Source: Pseudoalteromonas sp. SMS1 (lineage in GTDB: Bacteria; Pseudomonadota; Gammaproteobacteria; Enterobacterales; Alteromonadaceae). Taken from it: 64,000 nt of DNA. Made by a program: the position numbers and the translations under genes. The notes under the pieces were generated by a model that was given only the letters and a program-made list of their open reading frames with translations, ran no database searches and had not been told where the DNA came from. This document shows positions 1 through 10,842 of the stretch, piece after piece; position 1 is the first letter of the stretch; each line of letters starts with the position of its first letter. The stretch covers positions 370,324 through 434,323 of the forward strand of contig NZ_JAKGBI010000002.1 of assembly GCF_021530565.1 (NCBI RefSeq). The letters run 5' to 3'.

Positions 1-842
<842 letters not shown>

Positions 843-937
843 TCAAGGAAAATGGAATTTAAATAAGAATCAAGACGGGGCAATAGTATAGCAAAAGCCC
901 AATTAGCAATCCAGCAAAATTATTGGGCGAATGCTGT

Positions 938-1729
938 TTAAACTTTAGACTGTTGTTTTATCTGCTCCCACGCAGCATCCATCTGCTCTAAGGTTGCATC
1001 ATTTAAACTGATATTTTTTTCTGCAAGTGCAGATTCTACCTGCACGAACCTATGGGTAAATTTATTACTCGCCTGACGCAATAATTGCTCGGGGTCACGC
1101 TTGGTATGGCGAATGACATTAACCGTGGCAAATAACAAATCGCCTAGTTCTTCTGCGCTGTGGTCTGAATAAGGGTCTTCGGCTAATGCCTCATTAACCT
1201 CTTGAACTTCTTCTTCCACTTTTTCAAGCGCCCCATGATAACTGGGCCAATCGAAACCCAGGGAGGCTGCACGCTTTTGAATTTTTTTAGCTCGTGTGAG
1301 CGCAGGTAAACTCGACACAATATCAGCGCCGAATTGTAATGCTTTGCCATCCGCAGCTCGCTCAGCCTGCTTTATCGCTTGCCACTGCGCGTCGAGTTCA
1401 GCTTCTGACAAAGAAACAGACTGCTCAAAAACGTGAGGATGTCGGCGGATGAGCTTTTCATTCAAGCCAGCCACGATGGTATCAAAGTCAAATAACTCAG
1501 CTTCTTTACCCAACTGTGCGTAAAATATAACTTGAAATAACAAGTCTCCAAGTTCGTCTTTTAACCCAACAAAATCTTCTTTTTCAATGGCGTCTGCCAC
1601 CTCATGCGCTTCTTCTAACGTATGTGGCACAATCGTCTTGAAGCTCTGTTGTTTATCCCAGTCGCAGCCTGATTCAGGATCACGCAACTTTGCCATTATG
1701 GTGAGTAACTGCTGTAAATTTTGGCTCAT
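938..1729 (-). CDS. mazG: Nucleoside triphosphate pyrophosphohydrolase MazG
   Basis: The protein hydrolyses NTPs to NMP and pyrophosphate and is linked to nucleotide pool cleaning and to lowering (p)ppGpp-associated stress. At 263 residues it matches the E. coli length. It carries two MazG helical domains. The first has the metal-binding acidic pattern EEAHEVADAI (about 39-48) and DELGDLLFQ (58-66). The second has EEVQEVNEAL and EELGDLLFATVN. It starts 9 bp after the relA stop and is probably cotranscribed with relA, which fits the functional link to ppGpp. Confidence 0.96.
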   Translation of the reverse strand: MSQNLQQLLTIMAKLRDPESGCDWDKQQSFKTIVPHTLEEAHEVADAIEKEDFVGLKDELGDLLFQVIFYAQLGKEAELFDFDTIVAGLNEKLIRRHPHVFEQSVSLSEAELDAQWQAIKQAERAADGKALQFGADIVSSLPALTRAKKIQKRAASLGFDWPSYHGALEKVEEEVQEVNEALAEDPYSDHSAEELGDLLFATVNVIRHTKRDPEQLLRQASNKFTHRFVQVESALAEKNISLNDATLEQMDAAWEQIKQQSKV

Positions 1730-1738
1730 AATTTTACC

Positions 1739-3895
1739 TTAGTGCTGCCTTTTCGCTTCAAATACACCTTCCGTTTGCAACAGTTTAGTGAGCAGCCGGT
1801 TCATGGCAGACAAATCTCCCACTTCTATTTTCATTGTGAATATAGCGACGCCCTGCTCATGTTGTGTCTGTACATTCATATTTAGCACATTCACTTTTTC
1901 ATTGGCTAAAACGGCACTAATATCACGAATTAACCCTTGCCTATCATTTGCTTCAATGCGAATCGTTATCTCATAAAACGATTGCACATCTTCAGACCAG
2001 CTAACCGCAATTTCTCGCTCAGGATGTTGCTCAGTGATGTGTGCAAATGCATCGCAATCAGCACGGTGTACAGCAATTCCCCGTCCTTGCGTGATATAAC
2101 CGACAATGTCATCACCAGGTACTGGCTGACAGCATTTCGCAACATGACTCAGTAAGCTCCCCACGCCCTCCACCACAATGCCATTTTTATCACCTTTGTG
2201 TTTCTTGCGTGTGCTGAGCTTTAGCTGCGGCTCAACTTCTGGCTTATCTTGAATAAAATTCAGGAATTGATTAATGCGCACATCACCTGCGCCAATCGCG
2301 ACCATCAAGTCATCTAGTACTTTAAAATTAAAGCGCTCGATTGCAGGTTCAAGGTCTTTATAGCTGATATCCAGTTTTTGCAGGTGGCTGTCCAATATCT
2401 CTTTGCCAGCCTGCAAGTTCTTATCTCGGTCTTGTTGTTTAAACCAATGATGGATCTTGCTTCGTGCGCGCGATGAGTGAATATAACCCAAAGACGGATT
2501 TAACCAGTCTCGACTCGGCGATGGGTTTTTCTGCGTGAGTATTTCAACTTGGTCGCCAGTAGAAAGCTTATACGTGAAGGGAACTATCTTGCCAAACACC
2601 TTCGCACCAATACAGCGATGACCCACATTGGAGTGAATGTAATAAGCAAAATCCAAGGGAGTGGCCCCTAACGGCAAATCAAAAATATCACCACGCGGAG
2701 TAAAGACATATACACGGTCTTCTACAACCTGATTTTTGAGTTCTTCAGCAAACTCACTGCCATCAACCACCTCTTCTTGCCATTGCAGTAGCTTTCTTAG
2801 CCAACTGATTTTTTGCTCGTAACCAGAGCCACGACCAGGCAATGCACCTTCTTTATACATCCAGTGCGCAGCAACGCCCATTTCAGCATCTTTATGCATT
2901 TCGTGTGTGCGGATCTGAATTTCAACCGTCTTCCCTTCCGGACCAAATACCACGGTATGGATAGACTGGTAACCATTCGGCTTTGGCGTTGCAACATAGT
3001 CGTCAAATTCTTTATTAAGGTGACGCCAATTTGTATGCACAATGCCAAGTGCGGCATAGCAGTCTTGTATTTCATCTACGACAATACGCATTGCGCGGAT
3101 ATCAAACAACTGCTCAAAAGCATAATTTTTCTGTGCCATTTTTTTGTAGATACTAAAAATGTGCTTTGGCCGACCATATACTTCAGCTTTAACATTAGCA
3201 TCAGCGAGTTTTTGCTGAACCGACTCCACCATATTGACCATGTAAGCTTCTCTGGCCAAACGTTTATCAGCGAGCTTTTTAGCAATCGTTTTATAACTGT
3301 CTGGGTGCAAATAGCGAAAAGAGAGATCTTCTAGTTCCCACTTTAGTTGGCCGATACCAAGGCGATTCGCTAAAGGCGCAAAAATATTAGCGGTTGTTTT
3401 TGCTGCCACGACACGCTCTTCTTCACTGGCGTCTTTTACACTGCGCAAGTAGCAAATTTGCTCAGCCAGTTTGATTACAACGGCACGGACATCTTCAACC
3501 ATAGCCAGCAACATGCGACGAATCTTATCAATTTGTACATTACCCTTGCTTTGGTGTGCTAGCGTACTGATTGACGCCATTTGATCGACGCCTTTTAAAA
3601 GCAACGAAATATTTTCACCCAGTGATTTTTCAACAGCTTCAAAATCGAGCTGTTCAGCAATAAAGTAAGGTGTCAAAAAAGCACTTGCGAGAGATTCGGC
3701 GTCAAAATTAAGCTCAGCTAAAATCTCCACCATCTCAATGGCCTTCTCAAGCAGATCAGCATCGGCTTCCTCGGGGCATAACGCATACGCTTCATTGAGC
3801 CGAAGAATCTTGTCTTCGGACAAGTTAAGTAACGCCAGCCGCGCATCAAAGTCTGCGGGAAGTTTTGCGTGATGAGATTGGCGAGTCGCGACCAT
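1739..3895 (-). CDS. relA: GTP pyrophosphokinase RelA, (p)ppGpp synthetase I
   Basis: RelA is the ribosome-associated synthetase of the stringent response; it transfers pyrophosphate from ATP to GTP/GDP. The 718-residue protein has, in order: a decayed HD hydrolase region (about 60-200) without the HDxxED catalytic motif; the synthetase domain (about 235-350, YGRPKHIFSIYKKM, then ATPKPNGYQSIHT); a TGS domain (about 393-455); a Cys-rich zinc-finger-like region with HVAKCCQPVPGD; and a C-terminal ACT domain. The lost HD motif separates it from SpoT. A perfect AAGGAGGT Shine-Dalgarno lies just before the ATG and overlaps the end of rlmD, so the genes are likely cotranscribed. Confidence 0.97.
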   Translation of the reverse strand: MVATRQSHHAKLPADFDARLALLNLSEDKILRLNEAYALCPEEADADLLEKAIEMVEILAELNFDAESLASAFLTPYFIAEQLDFEAVEKSLGENISLLLKGVDQMASISTLAHQSKGNVQIDKIRRMLLAMVEDVRAVVIKLAEQICYLRSVKDASEEERVVAAKTTANIFAPLANRLGIGQLKWELEDLSFRYLHPDSYKTIAKKLADKRLAREAYMVNMVESVQQKLADANVKAEVYGRPKHIFSIYKKMAQKNYAFEQLFDIRAMRIVVDEIQDCYAALGIVHTNWRHLNKEFDDYVATPKPNGYQSIHTVVFGPEGKTVEIQIRTHEMHKDAEMGVAAHWMYKEGALPGRGSGYEQKISWLRKLLQWQEEVVDGSEFAEELKNQVVEDRVYVFTPRGDIFDLPLGATPLDFAYYIHSNVGHRCIGAKVFGKIVPFTYKLSTGDQVEILTQKNPSPSRDWLNPSLGYIHSSRARSKIHHWFKQQDRDKNLQAGKEILDSHLQKLDISYKDLEPAIERFNFKVLDDLMVAIGAGDVRINQFLNFIQDKPEVEPQLKLSTRKKHKGDKNGIVVEGVGSLLSHVAKCCQPVPGDDIVGYITQGRGIAVHRADCDAFAHITEQHPEREIAVSWSEDVQSFYEITIRIEANDRQGLIRDISAVLANEKVNVLNMNVQTQHEQGVAIFTMKIEVGDLSAMNRLLTKLLQTEGVFEAKRQH

Positions 3896-3901
3896 ATTTG
3901 A

Positions 3902-5206
3902 CTACCTCCTTTGGAACAACGCCATAGTTTCAATATGCCCCGTGTGTGGAAACATATTCATCAATGCGATTTGGCTCACTGTAAATCCAGCTTCAACTAT
4001 CAGCGCACTGTCTCTTGCCAAAGTAACAGGATCACACGACACATAGAGAACCTGTTCAAACTGTGCAAGCGGTAGCTGCTTGAGTACTTCATAAGCACCA
4101 GTGCGGGAAGGGTCTAACACGAGGGTGTTAAACGCCTTGTTAAACCACGTTGCCGACGTCATATCTTGGGTCAGATCAAATTGGAAAAACTGAGCATTAT
4201 CGATGCCATTAGTTTGCGCATTTTGAGTGGCCATTGCAACAGAAGAAGCAACCCCTTCAACACCAATTACGTGCTTTGCGCGTTTTGCCATCAACAATGA
4301 AAAATTACCAATCCCGCAAAACAGATCCAATACTCTATCGGTGTCTTTTAGCTGTAACCAATCCATTGCCTGAACTAGCATAGCGTCATTGACTGCTGCG
4401 TTCACCTGTATAAAGTTGTTAAGTCTAAATTGAAAGCGAATATCGTCGACTTGATACTCTGGAAGCGCGTCGTAATGCACCTCACCTGAGCCGTCATCCC
4501 AAAGCACTTGCCAAGGGAGCTGCGCTGATAATATTTGTTTTACCTTTTCTTCAACCGGCTTGGTATGGCGCAATAAAATAAATGGAAAGTTGTCCGCTTC
4601 GCATAATTGAATGTGGCTAACACTTTTAAATTGTGAATGACGATTGAGGGCATCCCTTAGCAATGAAAAGACCTCTTGGTACACCTCATTTAAGACTGCA
4701 CACTGTTGAACCTCGACGATTTTTTTCGACTTTGCCGCGCGAAACCCTAATTTTAAGGATTTTGTACTCTTATCTAAATAGGTTGCGATTCTGCCAGCGC
4801 GGCGATAATGAAGACTTTCACTGGCAATTGCATCGTGCCAAGGTAATGCTCGGATCCTCGCAAACTTTGCAAAAAGCTTCTCAACAGCAAGCTGTTTGTG
4901 GCTTAATTGCGCGCGCTTTTCTAAATGCTGCAACGAACACCCACCACATTCTCTGTAATGCGGGCAAAATGGCTTTACTCTGTCCGCACTTGGCGTGATC
5001 ACTTTTTCAATGACCCCTTCAAAAAGCTTAGCTTTTTGTTGCAGAACACGCACTTTAACCTGCTCTGAAGGCAGTGCACCTTCTATAAAACCAACCTTTC
5101 CCTGATGCTTCGCCACACCGCGTCCAGTGTGATCTAAAGACTCAATTGAAACTTCAAAGACTTGCCCTTTTCCCATTGTCTTTTTAGCACGAAAAAATTG
5201 TGCCAT
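3902..5206 (-). CDS. rlmD: 23S rRNA (uracil-1939-C5) methyltransferase RlmD
   Basis: This SAM-dependent enzyme methylates U1939 of 23S rRNA. Residues 1-70 form a TRAM RNA-binding domain. The 4Fe-4S cluster cysteines are visible as C81, C87 and C90 in CPHYRECGGC. The Rossmann methyltransferase core contains DLFCGIGNFSL, and the catalytic nucleophile is C391 in YVSCDPVTLARD. Its 434 residues are typical for RumA/RlmD. The relA start follows within 7 bp, and the gene is divergent from barA across an 82-bp gap. Confidence 0.96.
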   Translation of the reverse strand: MAQFFRAKKTMGKGQVFEVSIESLDHTGRGVAKHQGKVGFIEGALPSEQVKVRVLQQKAKLFEGVIEKVITPSADRVKPFCPHYRECGGCSLQHLEKRAQLSHKQLAVEKLFAKFARIRALPWHDAIASESLHYRRAGRIATYLDKSTKSLKLGFRAAKSKKIVEVQQCAVLNEVYQEVFSLLRDALNRHSQFKSVSHIQLCEADNFPFILLRHTKPVEEKVKQILSAQLPWQVLWDDGSGEVHYDALPEYQVDDIRFQFRLNNFIQVNAAVNDAMLVQAMDWLQLKDTDRVLDLFCGIGNFSLLMAKRAKHVIGVEGVASSVAMATQNAQTNGIDNAQFFQFDLTQDMTSATWFNKAFNTLVLDPSRTGAYEVLKQLPLAQFEQVLYVSCDPVTLARDSALIVEAGFTVSQIALMNMFPHTGHIETMALFQRR

Positions 5207-5288
5207 GTATCGCCCCTTTTACATTGCTAAACACCAGTGAACTCGCTACTCTAGAGTTCATAATTATCAAAGTTTTATATCGCTAAAT

Positions 5289-8057
5289 ATGTCTAAATTG
5301 AGCTTACGCGATAGCGTTTTATTGCTTACTCTGATCCCGACGGTGTTAATCGGTCTAATACTTGGTGGGTATTTTACTATAAATCGTTACGTAGAGCTTG
5401 AACAAATACTAAAGCAACAAGGCACCAGTATTGCCAATGCGCTGGCGATGACGGTTGAACAGCCGCTCGCGACCAAAGACAAAGCTAAACTGCATGGTAT
5501 TATCACCAAAGCACACAATCAGCACGCAGCCTTAGTGAATAGCATCGCGGTGTTTGATAAGCACAATCAGCTTATCATGACCAGTAATTATCATGGTGAT
5601 TTTAGTAACCTCCACTACAGAGGAAATGTGGTTGCTCTGCATGCTACCGAAGTCCAAAAGCTGCATAGCAATTACGTGATATTTGCGCCCGTTAAACACT
5701 ATGGTACTAGTGACACTTGGCAAGAAGCCCATGCGCAAACCACCGCTGTGCTGATGGTAGAGATTAGCCAAGACCAAGCCATCATCGGACAGCAGAAAGC
5801 CTTGCTATTTAGCAGTGCAATTATCCTCGTTGCACTGTTTTTAAGTGCGCTTCTTTCGACACGGCTGAGCCGCATGTTTTCAACACCATTGTCACAGCTA
5901 CAACTTGCGACAGATAAACTTATCGAAGGTAAAACGGATATCGGTGTCAACAACCCCATGCAAGGGGAGTTCGACATGATGCGCCAAGGCCTGATCACCA
6001 TCAGTGAGAAAATGGTTGGACAGCGGGACGAAATGCAAAAGCACATCGATCAGGCAACCAGTGATTACCGAGAAACACTTGAACAGTATGAAACCCAAAA
6101 CATCCAGCTAAATATCGCTAAAAAGGAAGCTCAAGTAGCAAACCGAGTCAAATCAGACTTCCTTGCCAAAATGAGTCATGAGTTAAGAACGCCTTTAAAT
6201 GGCGTAATTGGGTTTACTAGACAACTGTATAAAACGCCACTCAACAAACATCAAAAAGACTATCTAGACACGATAGAGCTTTCAGCAAACAGTCTGTTAA
6301 CCATCATCAGCGATATTTTGGATTTCTCTAAACTCGAGGCCGGTGCTATGGAGCTTGAGAACATTCAGTTTCAACTGCGTGATGCGGTAAACGAAGTTAT
6401 GACTCTGCTCGCCCCCAGTGCGTATGAAAAACAGTTAGAGCTCTCTATTGCCGTTAACCATCAAGTACCAGACAACTTAGTTGGAGACCCAACGCGCTTT
6501 AAACAGGTACTTATTAACCTCATCAGCAATGCCATTAAGTTCACTGAAAAAGGCTCTGTGAAAGTAGACATAAGCCACCGCCTAAAAGGGGATACACAAA
6601 CTTCCTTATTGGTGTCAGTCAGCGATACAGGCCTTGGTATTGCGCAAGAAAAGCAAGACACGTTATTCACACCTTTTGCGCAAGCTGACACCAGTATCAC
6701 ACGTAAATTTGGCGGTACAGGCCTTGGCTTAATCATCACCAAGCATATTGTTGAGGTAATGCAGGGCCGCATTACTTTAAACTCAGCACTGGGCAATGGT
6801 TCCTGCTTTACCTTTAACGCTATTTTCAATTTACCTAACCGCCTGTTCAACGAAGACTTACCTTGTAAGCCTTTGGAAAATAAACGTGTACTTTATTTCG
6901 AACCGCAAGAACATACGCGAAATGCGGTCTGTGCTCAAATAGAAAGCTGGCACATGCAAGTCACCGTATGTGATAGCGATGATGCGTTCCAGCATGCACT
7001 CGCACAAGAATTTAGCTACGATATCTGCCTAGTCGGTAACATGGCCACAGTTGACGATATGCAAACAGTCAAAGGGTATATAAATCAAGCTCGAGATAAA
7101 GCCGACTATTTGTATTTAATGGTCAATACTATCTCTCACAATATGCGTGAGTCACTAATTGGTAGTGGTGCAGATGCTTGTATCAGTAAACCTCTTCACC
7201 ATAGAAAGCTTTGTGAAATGCTGGCTGCACCATATCGATTGGATCATCCGGATCTCTCAATTGAGAACGATAATCCAACTCACCTGCCACTCAAAGTGCT
7301 TATTGCGGATGATAACGATGCCAACCTAAAGCTCCTTTACACTTTACTTGAAGAGCAAGTGGAAACCATCGAGACTGCTCACAATGGTGCACAAGCTGTT
7401 GGGCTATGTAAAACCCATAAATACGATTTAATCTTTATGGATATTCAAATGCCTATTATGGATGGTATCACCGCATGCAAGAGTATTAAAGAATCGTCGA
7501 TGAACGATGATACACCCATTATTGCCGTGACAGCGCACGCGCTAGCCGGGGAAAAAGAGCAACTGGTCAAAGATGGTTTTAGCGGATACATGACCAAACC
7601 TATTGATGAGGATATGCTCAAACAAATTATTTGTGATCACAGTGCGGCTTCACCAGTAGAAAGAGAGCAAAAAGAAGAACAATTGGTCAGTAGCGTTGCC
7701 CCATTTGAAAGCCATCTACTCGATTGGAACCTTGCGCTGCAACGAGCGGGCAATAAACCTCACTTAGCGCTCGAAATGCTCAACATGTTATTGCAGAGTG
7801 TGCCCGAAACCATCGATTTACTGAACACCGCGAGTGAGCACGAAGACCCTGAGCAATTACTAAAAATTGTCCACAAGTTCCATGGTGCTTGCTGCTACAC
7901 AGGTGTACCTAAACTAAAACAGCTTGCCGAAACCATCGAAACAGCTTTGAAACAAGACAAGGGATTCAGCTATGTAGAGCCTGAAGTACTTGACTTAATA
8001 GATGAGCTGACCAATCTAAATCAAGATGCTGAAATCACCTCTGTATCCAGCCTATAG
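5289..8057 (+). CDS. barA: Hybrid sensor histidine kinase BarA
   Basis: BarA is the inner-membrane tripartite sensor that phosphorylates the response regulator UvrY/GacA, controlling carbon-storage small RNAs. Two membrane segments (about 10-30 and 172-192) flank a periplasmic region, followed by HAMP, HisKA with the phospho-accepting H297 in MSHELRTPLNG, and an HATPase domain with DTGLGI and FGGTGLGL. A receiver-like domain (about 530-650) shows no phospho-Asp. A true receiver with D718 in FMDIQMPIMDG and a C-terminal HPt domain with H865 in KFHGACCYTG follow. This is close to the E. coli H302-D718-H861 relay. The start has only a weak Shine-Dalgarno, so an alternative start cannot be excluded. 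Confidence 0.95.
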   Translation: MSKLSLRDSVLLLTLIPTVLIGLILGGYFTINRYVELEQILKQQGTSIANALAMTVEQPLATKDKAKLHGIITKAHNQHAALVNSIAVFDKHNQLIMTSNYHGDFSNLHYRGNVVALHATEVQKLHSNYVIFAPVKHYGTSDTWQEAHAQTTAVLMVEISQDQAIIGQQKALLFSSAIILVALFLSALLSTRLSRMFSTPLSQLQLATDKLIEGKTDIGVNNPMQGEFDMMRQGLITISEKMVGQRDEMQKHIDQATSDYRETLEQYETQNIQLNIAKKEAQVANRVKSDFLAKMSHELRTPLNGVIGFTRQLYKTPLNKHQKDYLDTIELSANSLLTIISDILDFSKLEAGAMELENIQFQLRDAVNEVMTLLAPSAYEKQLELSIAVNHQVPDNLVGDPTRFKQVLINLISNAIKFTEKGSVKVDISHRLKGDTQTSLLVSVSDTGLGIAQEKQDTLFTPFAQADTSITRKFGGTGLGLIITKHIVEVMQGRITLNSALGNGSCFTFNAIFNLPNRLFNEDLPCKPLENKRVLYFEPQEHTRNAVCAQIESWHMQVTVCDSDDAFQHALAQEFSYDICLVGNMATVDDMQTVKGYINQARDKADYLYLMVNTISHNMRESLIGSGADACISKPLHHRKLCEMLAAPYRLDHPDLSIENDNPTHLPLKVLIADDNDANLKLLYTLLEEQVETIETAHNGAQAVGLCKTHKYDLIFMDIQMPIMDGITACKSIKESSMNDDTPIIAVTAHALAGEKEQLVKDGFSGYMTKPIDEDMLKQIICDHSAASPVEREQKEEQLVSSVAPFESHLLDWNLALQRAGNKPHLALEMLNMLLQSVPETIDLLNTASEHEDPEQLLKIVHKFHGACCYTGVPKLKQLAETIETALKQDKGFSYVEPEVLDLIDELTNLNQDAEITSVSSL

Positions 8058-8086
8058 CTTGCTTGGTAAGAGCCGAAAAATAAAAA

Positions 8087-8105
8087 AGGCGCCCTAGGCG
8101 CCCTT
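8087..8105. terminator. Terminator between convergent barA and phhB
   Basis: A GC-rich GGCGCC/GGCGCC hairpin with a short CTA loop lies between the convergent genes. Read on the minus strand it ends in a run of six T followed by ATTTTT, so it fits best as the phhAB terminator. The plus-strand tail is weaker. Confidence 0.75.
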
Positions 8106-8123
8106 AACATTCCGAATTTTCAA

Positions 8124-8465
8124 TTATAATGCTGCGAATACTTCGTCAGTTTTCGCGGCACAAATGAAGTCATTCTTGTGAAGACCTTTAATTGAGTGGC
8201 TCCACCAAGTCACAGTCACTTTACCCCATTCAGTCAGCAGACCAGGGTGATGACCTTCTTCTTCTGCCATATCGCCTACTTTATTAGTAAACTCTAGCGC
8301 CAGTTTAAAGTTTTTAAACTTGTACACTCTTTCTAATTGCATGATCCCATCACGCACTTCAGGTACCCAGTCAGGGATCTGCTTAATCAATACTGCTAAC
8401 TCTTCATCTGACACTTTAGGCGCATCCGCACGACACGCTTCACATTTTTGTGCACTTAAAGACAT
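8124..8465 (-). CDS. phhB: Pterin-4a-carbinolamine dehydratase PhhB
   Basis: PhhB dehydrates the 4a-hydroxytetrahydrobiopterin formed by phenylalanine hydroxylase, recycling the pterin cofactor. The 113-residue protein has the family signature [20 protein letters not shown] with the active-site His pair at 72-73, and a further conserved His at 90. The N-terminal Cys-containing segment (KCEACRAD) is common in proteobacterial members. It lies 10 bp downstream of phhA on the same strand, so the hydroxylase and its cofactor-recycling enzyme are very likely cotranscribed. Confidence 0.95.
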   Translation of the reverse strand: MSLSAQKCEACRADAPKVSDEELAVLIKQIPDWVPEVRDGIMQLERVYKFKNFKLALEFTNKVGDMAEEEGHHPGLLTEWGKVTVTWWSHSIKGLHKNDFICAAKTDEVFAAL

Positions 8466-8475
8466 GGATGGTTCC

Positions 8476-9273
8476 TTAACTTGCTAATTTGTTTTTAGGT
8501 GGAAATTTCGGTTCAAACAGACCCAGTTCTTTTGCTCTTTGTACCAAAGCCATAATGTCCATTTGAGAAATATCAAATAGATCATCAATTGAGTTTATGG
8601 TGTAGTACAGGGGCTGCATTATATCAATTCTATACGGTGTACGAAGTACATCTAACGCTTCTAATTTGTTGATTTCTGGTTTGTCCGAATAGACGTATTG
8701 TGTTTCGCCTGGACTCGACAGAATGCCGCCGCCATAAATACGTAAACCATTTTCGGTTTGCATTAAGCCAAACTCAACTGTAAACCAGTATAAACGCGCT
8801 AAATATACACGGTCTTTTTTCTCAGCGGCATAACCAAGCTGACCATATTTATGTGTAAATTCCGCAAACGCAGGATTTGTAAGCATCGCACAGTGACCAA
8901 AGATTTCATGGAAAATGTCTGGCTCTTGTAGATAATCAAACTCTTCGCGAGAGCGAATAAAGGTTGCTACTGGGAATTGCTTGTTAGCCAATAAGCGAAA
9001 GAATTCATCAAAGTCAATCAGTGCAGGTACTGGCGCGACTTGCCAGCCAGTCTCTTTCTCAAGTACTGCGTTAATCTCATGAAGCTGTGGAATACGATCA
9101 TGAGGAAGATTTATCTTTTTCAGACCTTCCATGTACTCATCACACGCTTTACCTTCAATGCACTTAAGTTGTCTAGCAACCAATTCGGACCAGATCTTAT
9201 TTTCTTCTTCGCTCCACTCAATAACGCCTTGCTCGTTTGGCTGCTTGGAGGTGTATTTACTAGATTTAGCCAT
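8476..9273 (-). CDS. phhA: Phenylalanine 4-monooxygenase PhhA
   Basis: This iron- and tetrahydropterin-dependent enzyme hydroxylates phenylalanine to tyrosine in the cytoplasm. At 265 residues it is the short bacterial form, without the regulatory ACT domain of animal enzymes. The catalytic iron ligands are visible as H122 and H127 in HEIFGH and E167 in FTVEFGL. The gene precedes phhB. A TyrR/PhhR-like box lies about 130 bp upstream, suggesting induction by aromatic amino acids, although no regulator gene is in the window. Confidence 0.96.
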   Translation of the reverse strand: MAKSSKYTSKQPNEQGVIEWSEEENKIWSELVARQLKCIEGKACDEYMEGLKKINLPHDRIPQLHEINAVLEKETGWQVAPVPALIDFDEFFRLLANKQFPVATFIRSREEFDYLQEPDIFHEIFGHCAMLTNPAFAEFTHKYGQLGYAAEKKDRVYLARLYWFTVEFGLMQTENGLRIYGGGILSSPGETQYVYSDKPEINKLEALDVLRTPYRIDIMQPLYYTINSIDDLFDISQMDIMALVQRAKELGLFEPKFPPKNKLAS

Positions 9274-9404
9274 AGTAACCTTCTTAAATTTTGATCCCCA
9301 CTTCTGTTGGTGGAGCCTTCAAACCTGTTATCTGGATACTATGTAAAAGTGAGCAAAATATTAATAGTAGGGACGTAAATGCCCCCACTAAAAACCAGTA
9401 TTTT

Positions 9405-9422
9405 CGTAAACTATAAATTACA
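9405..9422. promoter_or_regulatory. TyrR/PhhR-like operator upstream of phhA
   Basis: Read on the minus strand the site is TGTAATTTATAGTTTACG, against the TyrR-box pattern TGTAAA-N6-TTTACA, with the two half-sites correctly spaced and one mismatch in each. It sits upstream of phhAB, a typical TyrR/PhhR target in gammaproteobacteria. The assignment rests on motif and context only. Confidence 0.5.
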
Positions 9423-9487
9423 TCACTGAGCAAAAAACATTACACCCCTTTGCAAATAAGCAATTCATAGCCATTTATCGTAAATAT

Positions 9488-10666
9488 TTATATACACAAA
9501 AATGCACTTTCAAGGTCTGAAATAATATCTTCGACGGCTTCTAGCCCCACAGAAATTCGGATCAGTCCATCAGAAATACCTGCCGCTAATCGTTCTTCTT
9601 GTGTGTAAGGCGAATGTGTCATTGAAGCGGGATGCTGGATCAATGTCTCTGGGTCACCGAGGCTAACGGCCAATGTGCATAACTGTGTTGCATTGATAAA
9701 TTGCTCCCCATCAGCCAACGTGCCTTTGATTTCAAAGGCAATAACACCACCTGCCGACTTCATTTGATTGCCTATAAATCGATGCCCAGGATGAGACTCA
9801 AGGCCTGGATAATAGACGCGCTCTACTTTAGAGTGAGATTCTAAATACTCGGCTACTTTTTGTGCGCTTTCACAATGCCGCTGCATGCGAATATGTAGGG
9901 TTTTTAAACCACGGTTGATGAGCCATGCATCATGTGGGCTGATTGTCGCACCGATATCTTTTAACACCGTAAGTTTGACGGTCTCTATATGCGCTTTACT
10001 CCCGCACACGACACCCGCTACGACATCACCATGACCATTTAAATACTTCGTTGCGCTATGTATGACAATATCAATGCCAAAATGCTTTGGTTTTTGCAGT
10101 AAAGGTGTCATGAAGGTGTTATCAATCACACTAATTAGCCCATTTTTTTGAGCAAACTGACCCAGCATAGACAAATCAAGTACCGTCATGTTGGGGTTGA
10201 TTGGTGTTTCAGCAAACAGCACTTTACTGTTTGGTTTGAGTGCTGCTTGAAGCGCATCAAGATCGGTCATATCGACAAAACTCACTTCAATGCCAAACTT
10301 CGGCAGCATGTGGGCAAATAGCGCAAAACTACAGCCATATAGCGCACTGGAAGCAATAAGGTGATCGCCTTGCTGCAAAAAGCTCAATACGGAAGCGGAA
10401 ACAGCCCCCATACCTGTGGCTGTCGCCGCCGCATCTTCCATCTCTTCTAATTGTGCGAGCTTTTCTTCCAATTCTCGGGTTGTTGGGTTACCAAGTCGAG
10501 TATAGATGTAACCCGCTTCCTCTCCAGCAAACCGCGCGGCACCTTGCGCTGCATTCGCAAATTTGAAAGTGGAGCTCTGGTATAATGGGGCGGTCAACGC
10601 GCCATGCGGATCTTCAAAATGATTTGGACCGTGAATACAGTTAGTTTGATCGTGTAACTTCTTCAT
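9488..10666 (-). CDS. megL: Methionine gamma-lyase
   Basis: A PLP enzyme of the Cys/Met-metabolism family that probably splits methionine into methanethiol, 2-oxobutyrate and ammonia. The PLP lysine is K207 in HSATKYLNGHGD. C112 in SSALYGCSFALF corresponds to the cysteine typical of true methionine gamma-lyases, which favours this over cystathionine gamma-synthase or beta-lyase. The chosen ATG at 10666 (392 residues) has AACAGG upstream; an in-frame TTG eight codons earlier has no clear Shine-Dalgarno. It stands alone between phhA and ycjF. Confidence 0.88.
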   Translation of the reverse strand: MKKLHDQTNCIHGPNHFEDPHGALTAPLYQSSTFKFANAAQGAARFAGEEAGYIYTRLGNPTTRELEEKLAQLEEMEDAAATATGMGAVSASVLSFLQQGDHLIASSALYGCSFALFAHMLPKFGIEVSFVDMTDLDALQAALKPNSKVLFAETPINPNMTVLDLSMLGQFAQKNGLISVIDNTFMTPLLQKPKHFGIDIVIHSATKYLNGHGDVVAGVVCGSKAHIETVKLTVLKDIGATISPHDAWLINRGLKTLHIRMQRHCESAQKVAEYLESHSKVERVYYPGLESHPGHRFIGNQMKSAGGVIAFEIKGTLADGEQFINATQLCTLAVSLGDPETLIQHPASMTHSPYTQEERLAAGISDGLIRISVGLEAVEDIISDLESAFLCI

Positions 10667-10842
10667 TGCTTGCCTGTTGTTATTATTCAAAATTAAAATA
10701 CCTTATGTAATTAGATATTCTATGAATGATAATTGCACAAGCATGCCGGAAGTTCAGATGGCTATGTGAGAAAGATTAATATTGGAAAGCTGTACACATA
10801 TCTTGTCACCTCTGCGGGCGCAAGGTATGTGTACGTTGTGAA

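Noticed and set aside
2813..3334. Plus-strand open frame of 173 codons inside relA
   Set aside because: It lies wholly antisense to a well-conserved gene and is Cys/Phe/His-rich without a family pattern.
9274..9487. Sigma-54 promoter upstream of phhA
   Set aside because: Some bacteria use one with PhhR, but I found no GG-N10-GC element with acceptable flanks on the minus strand here.
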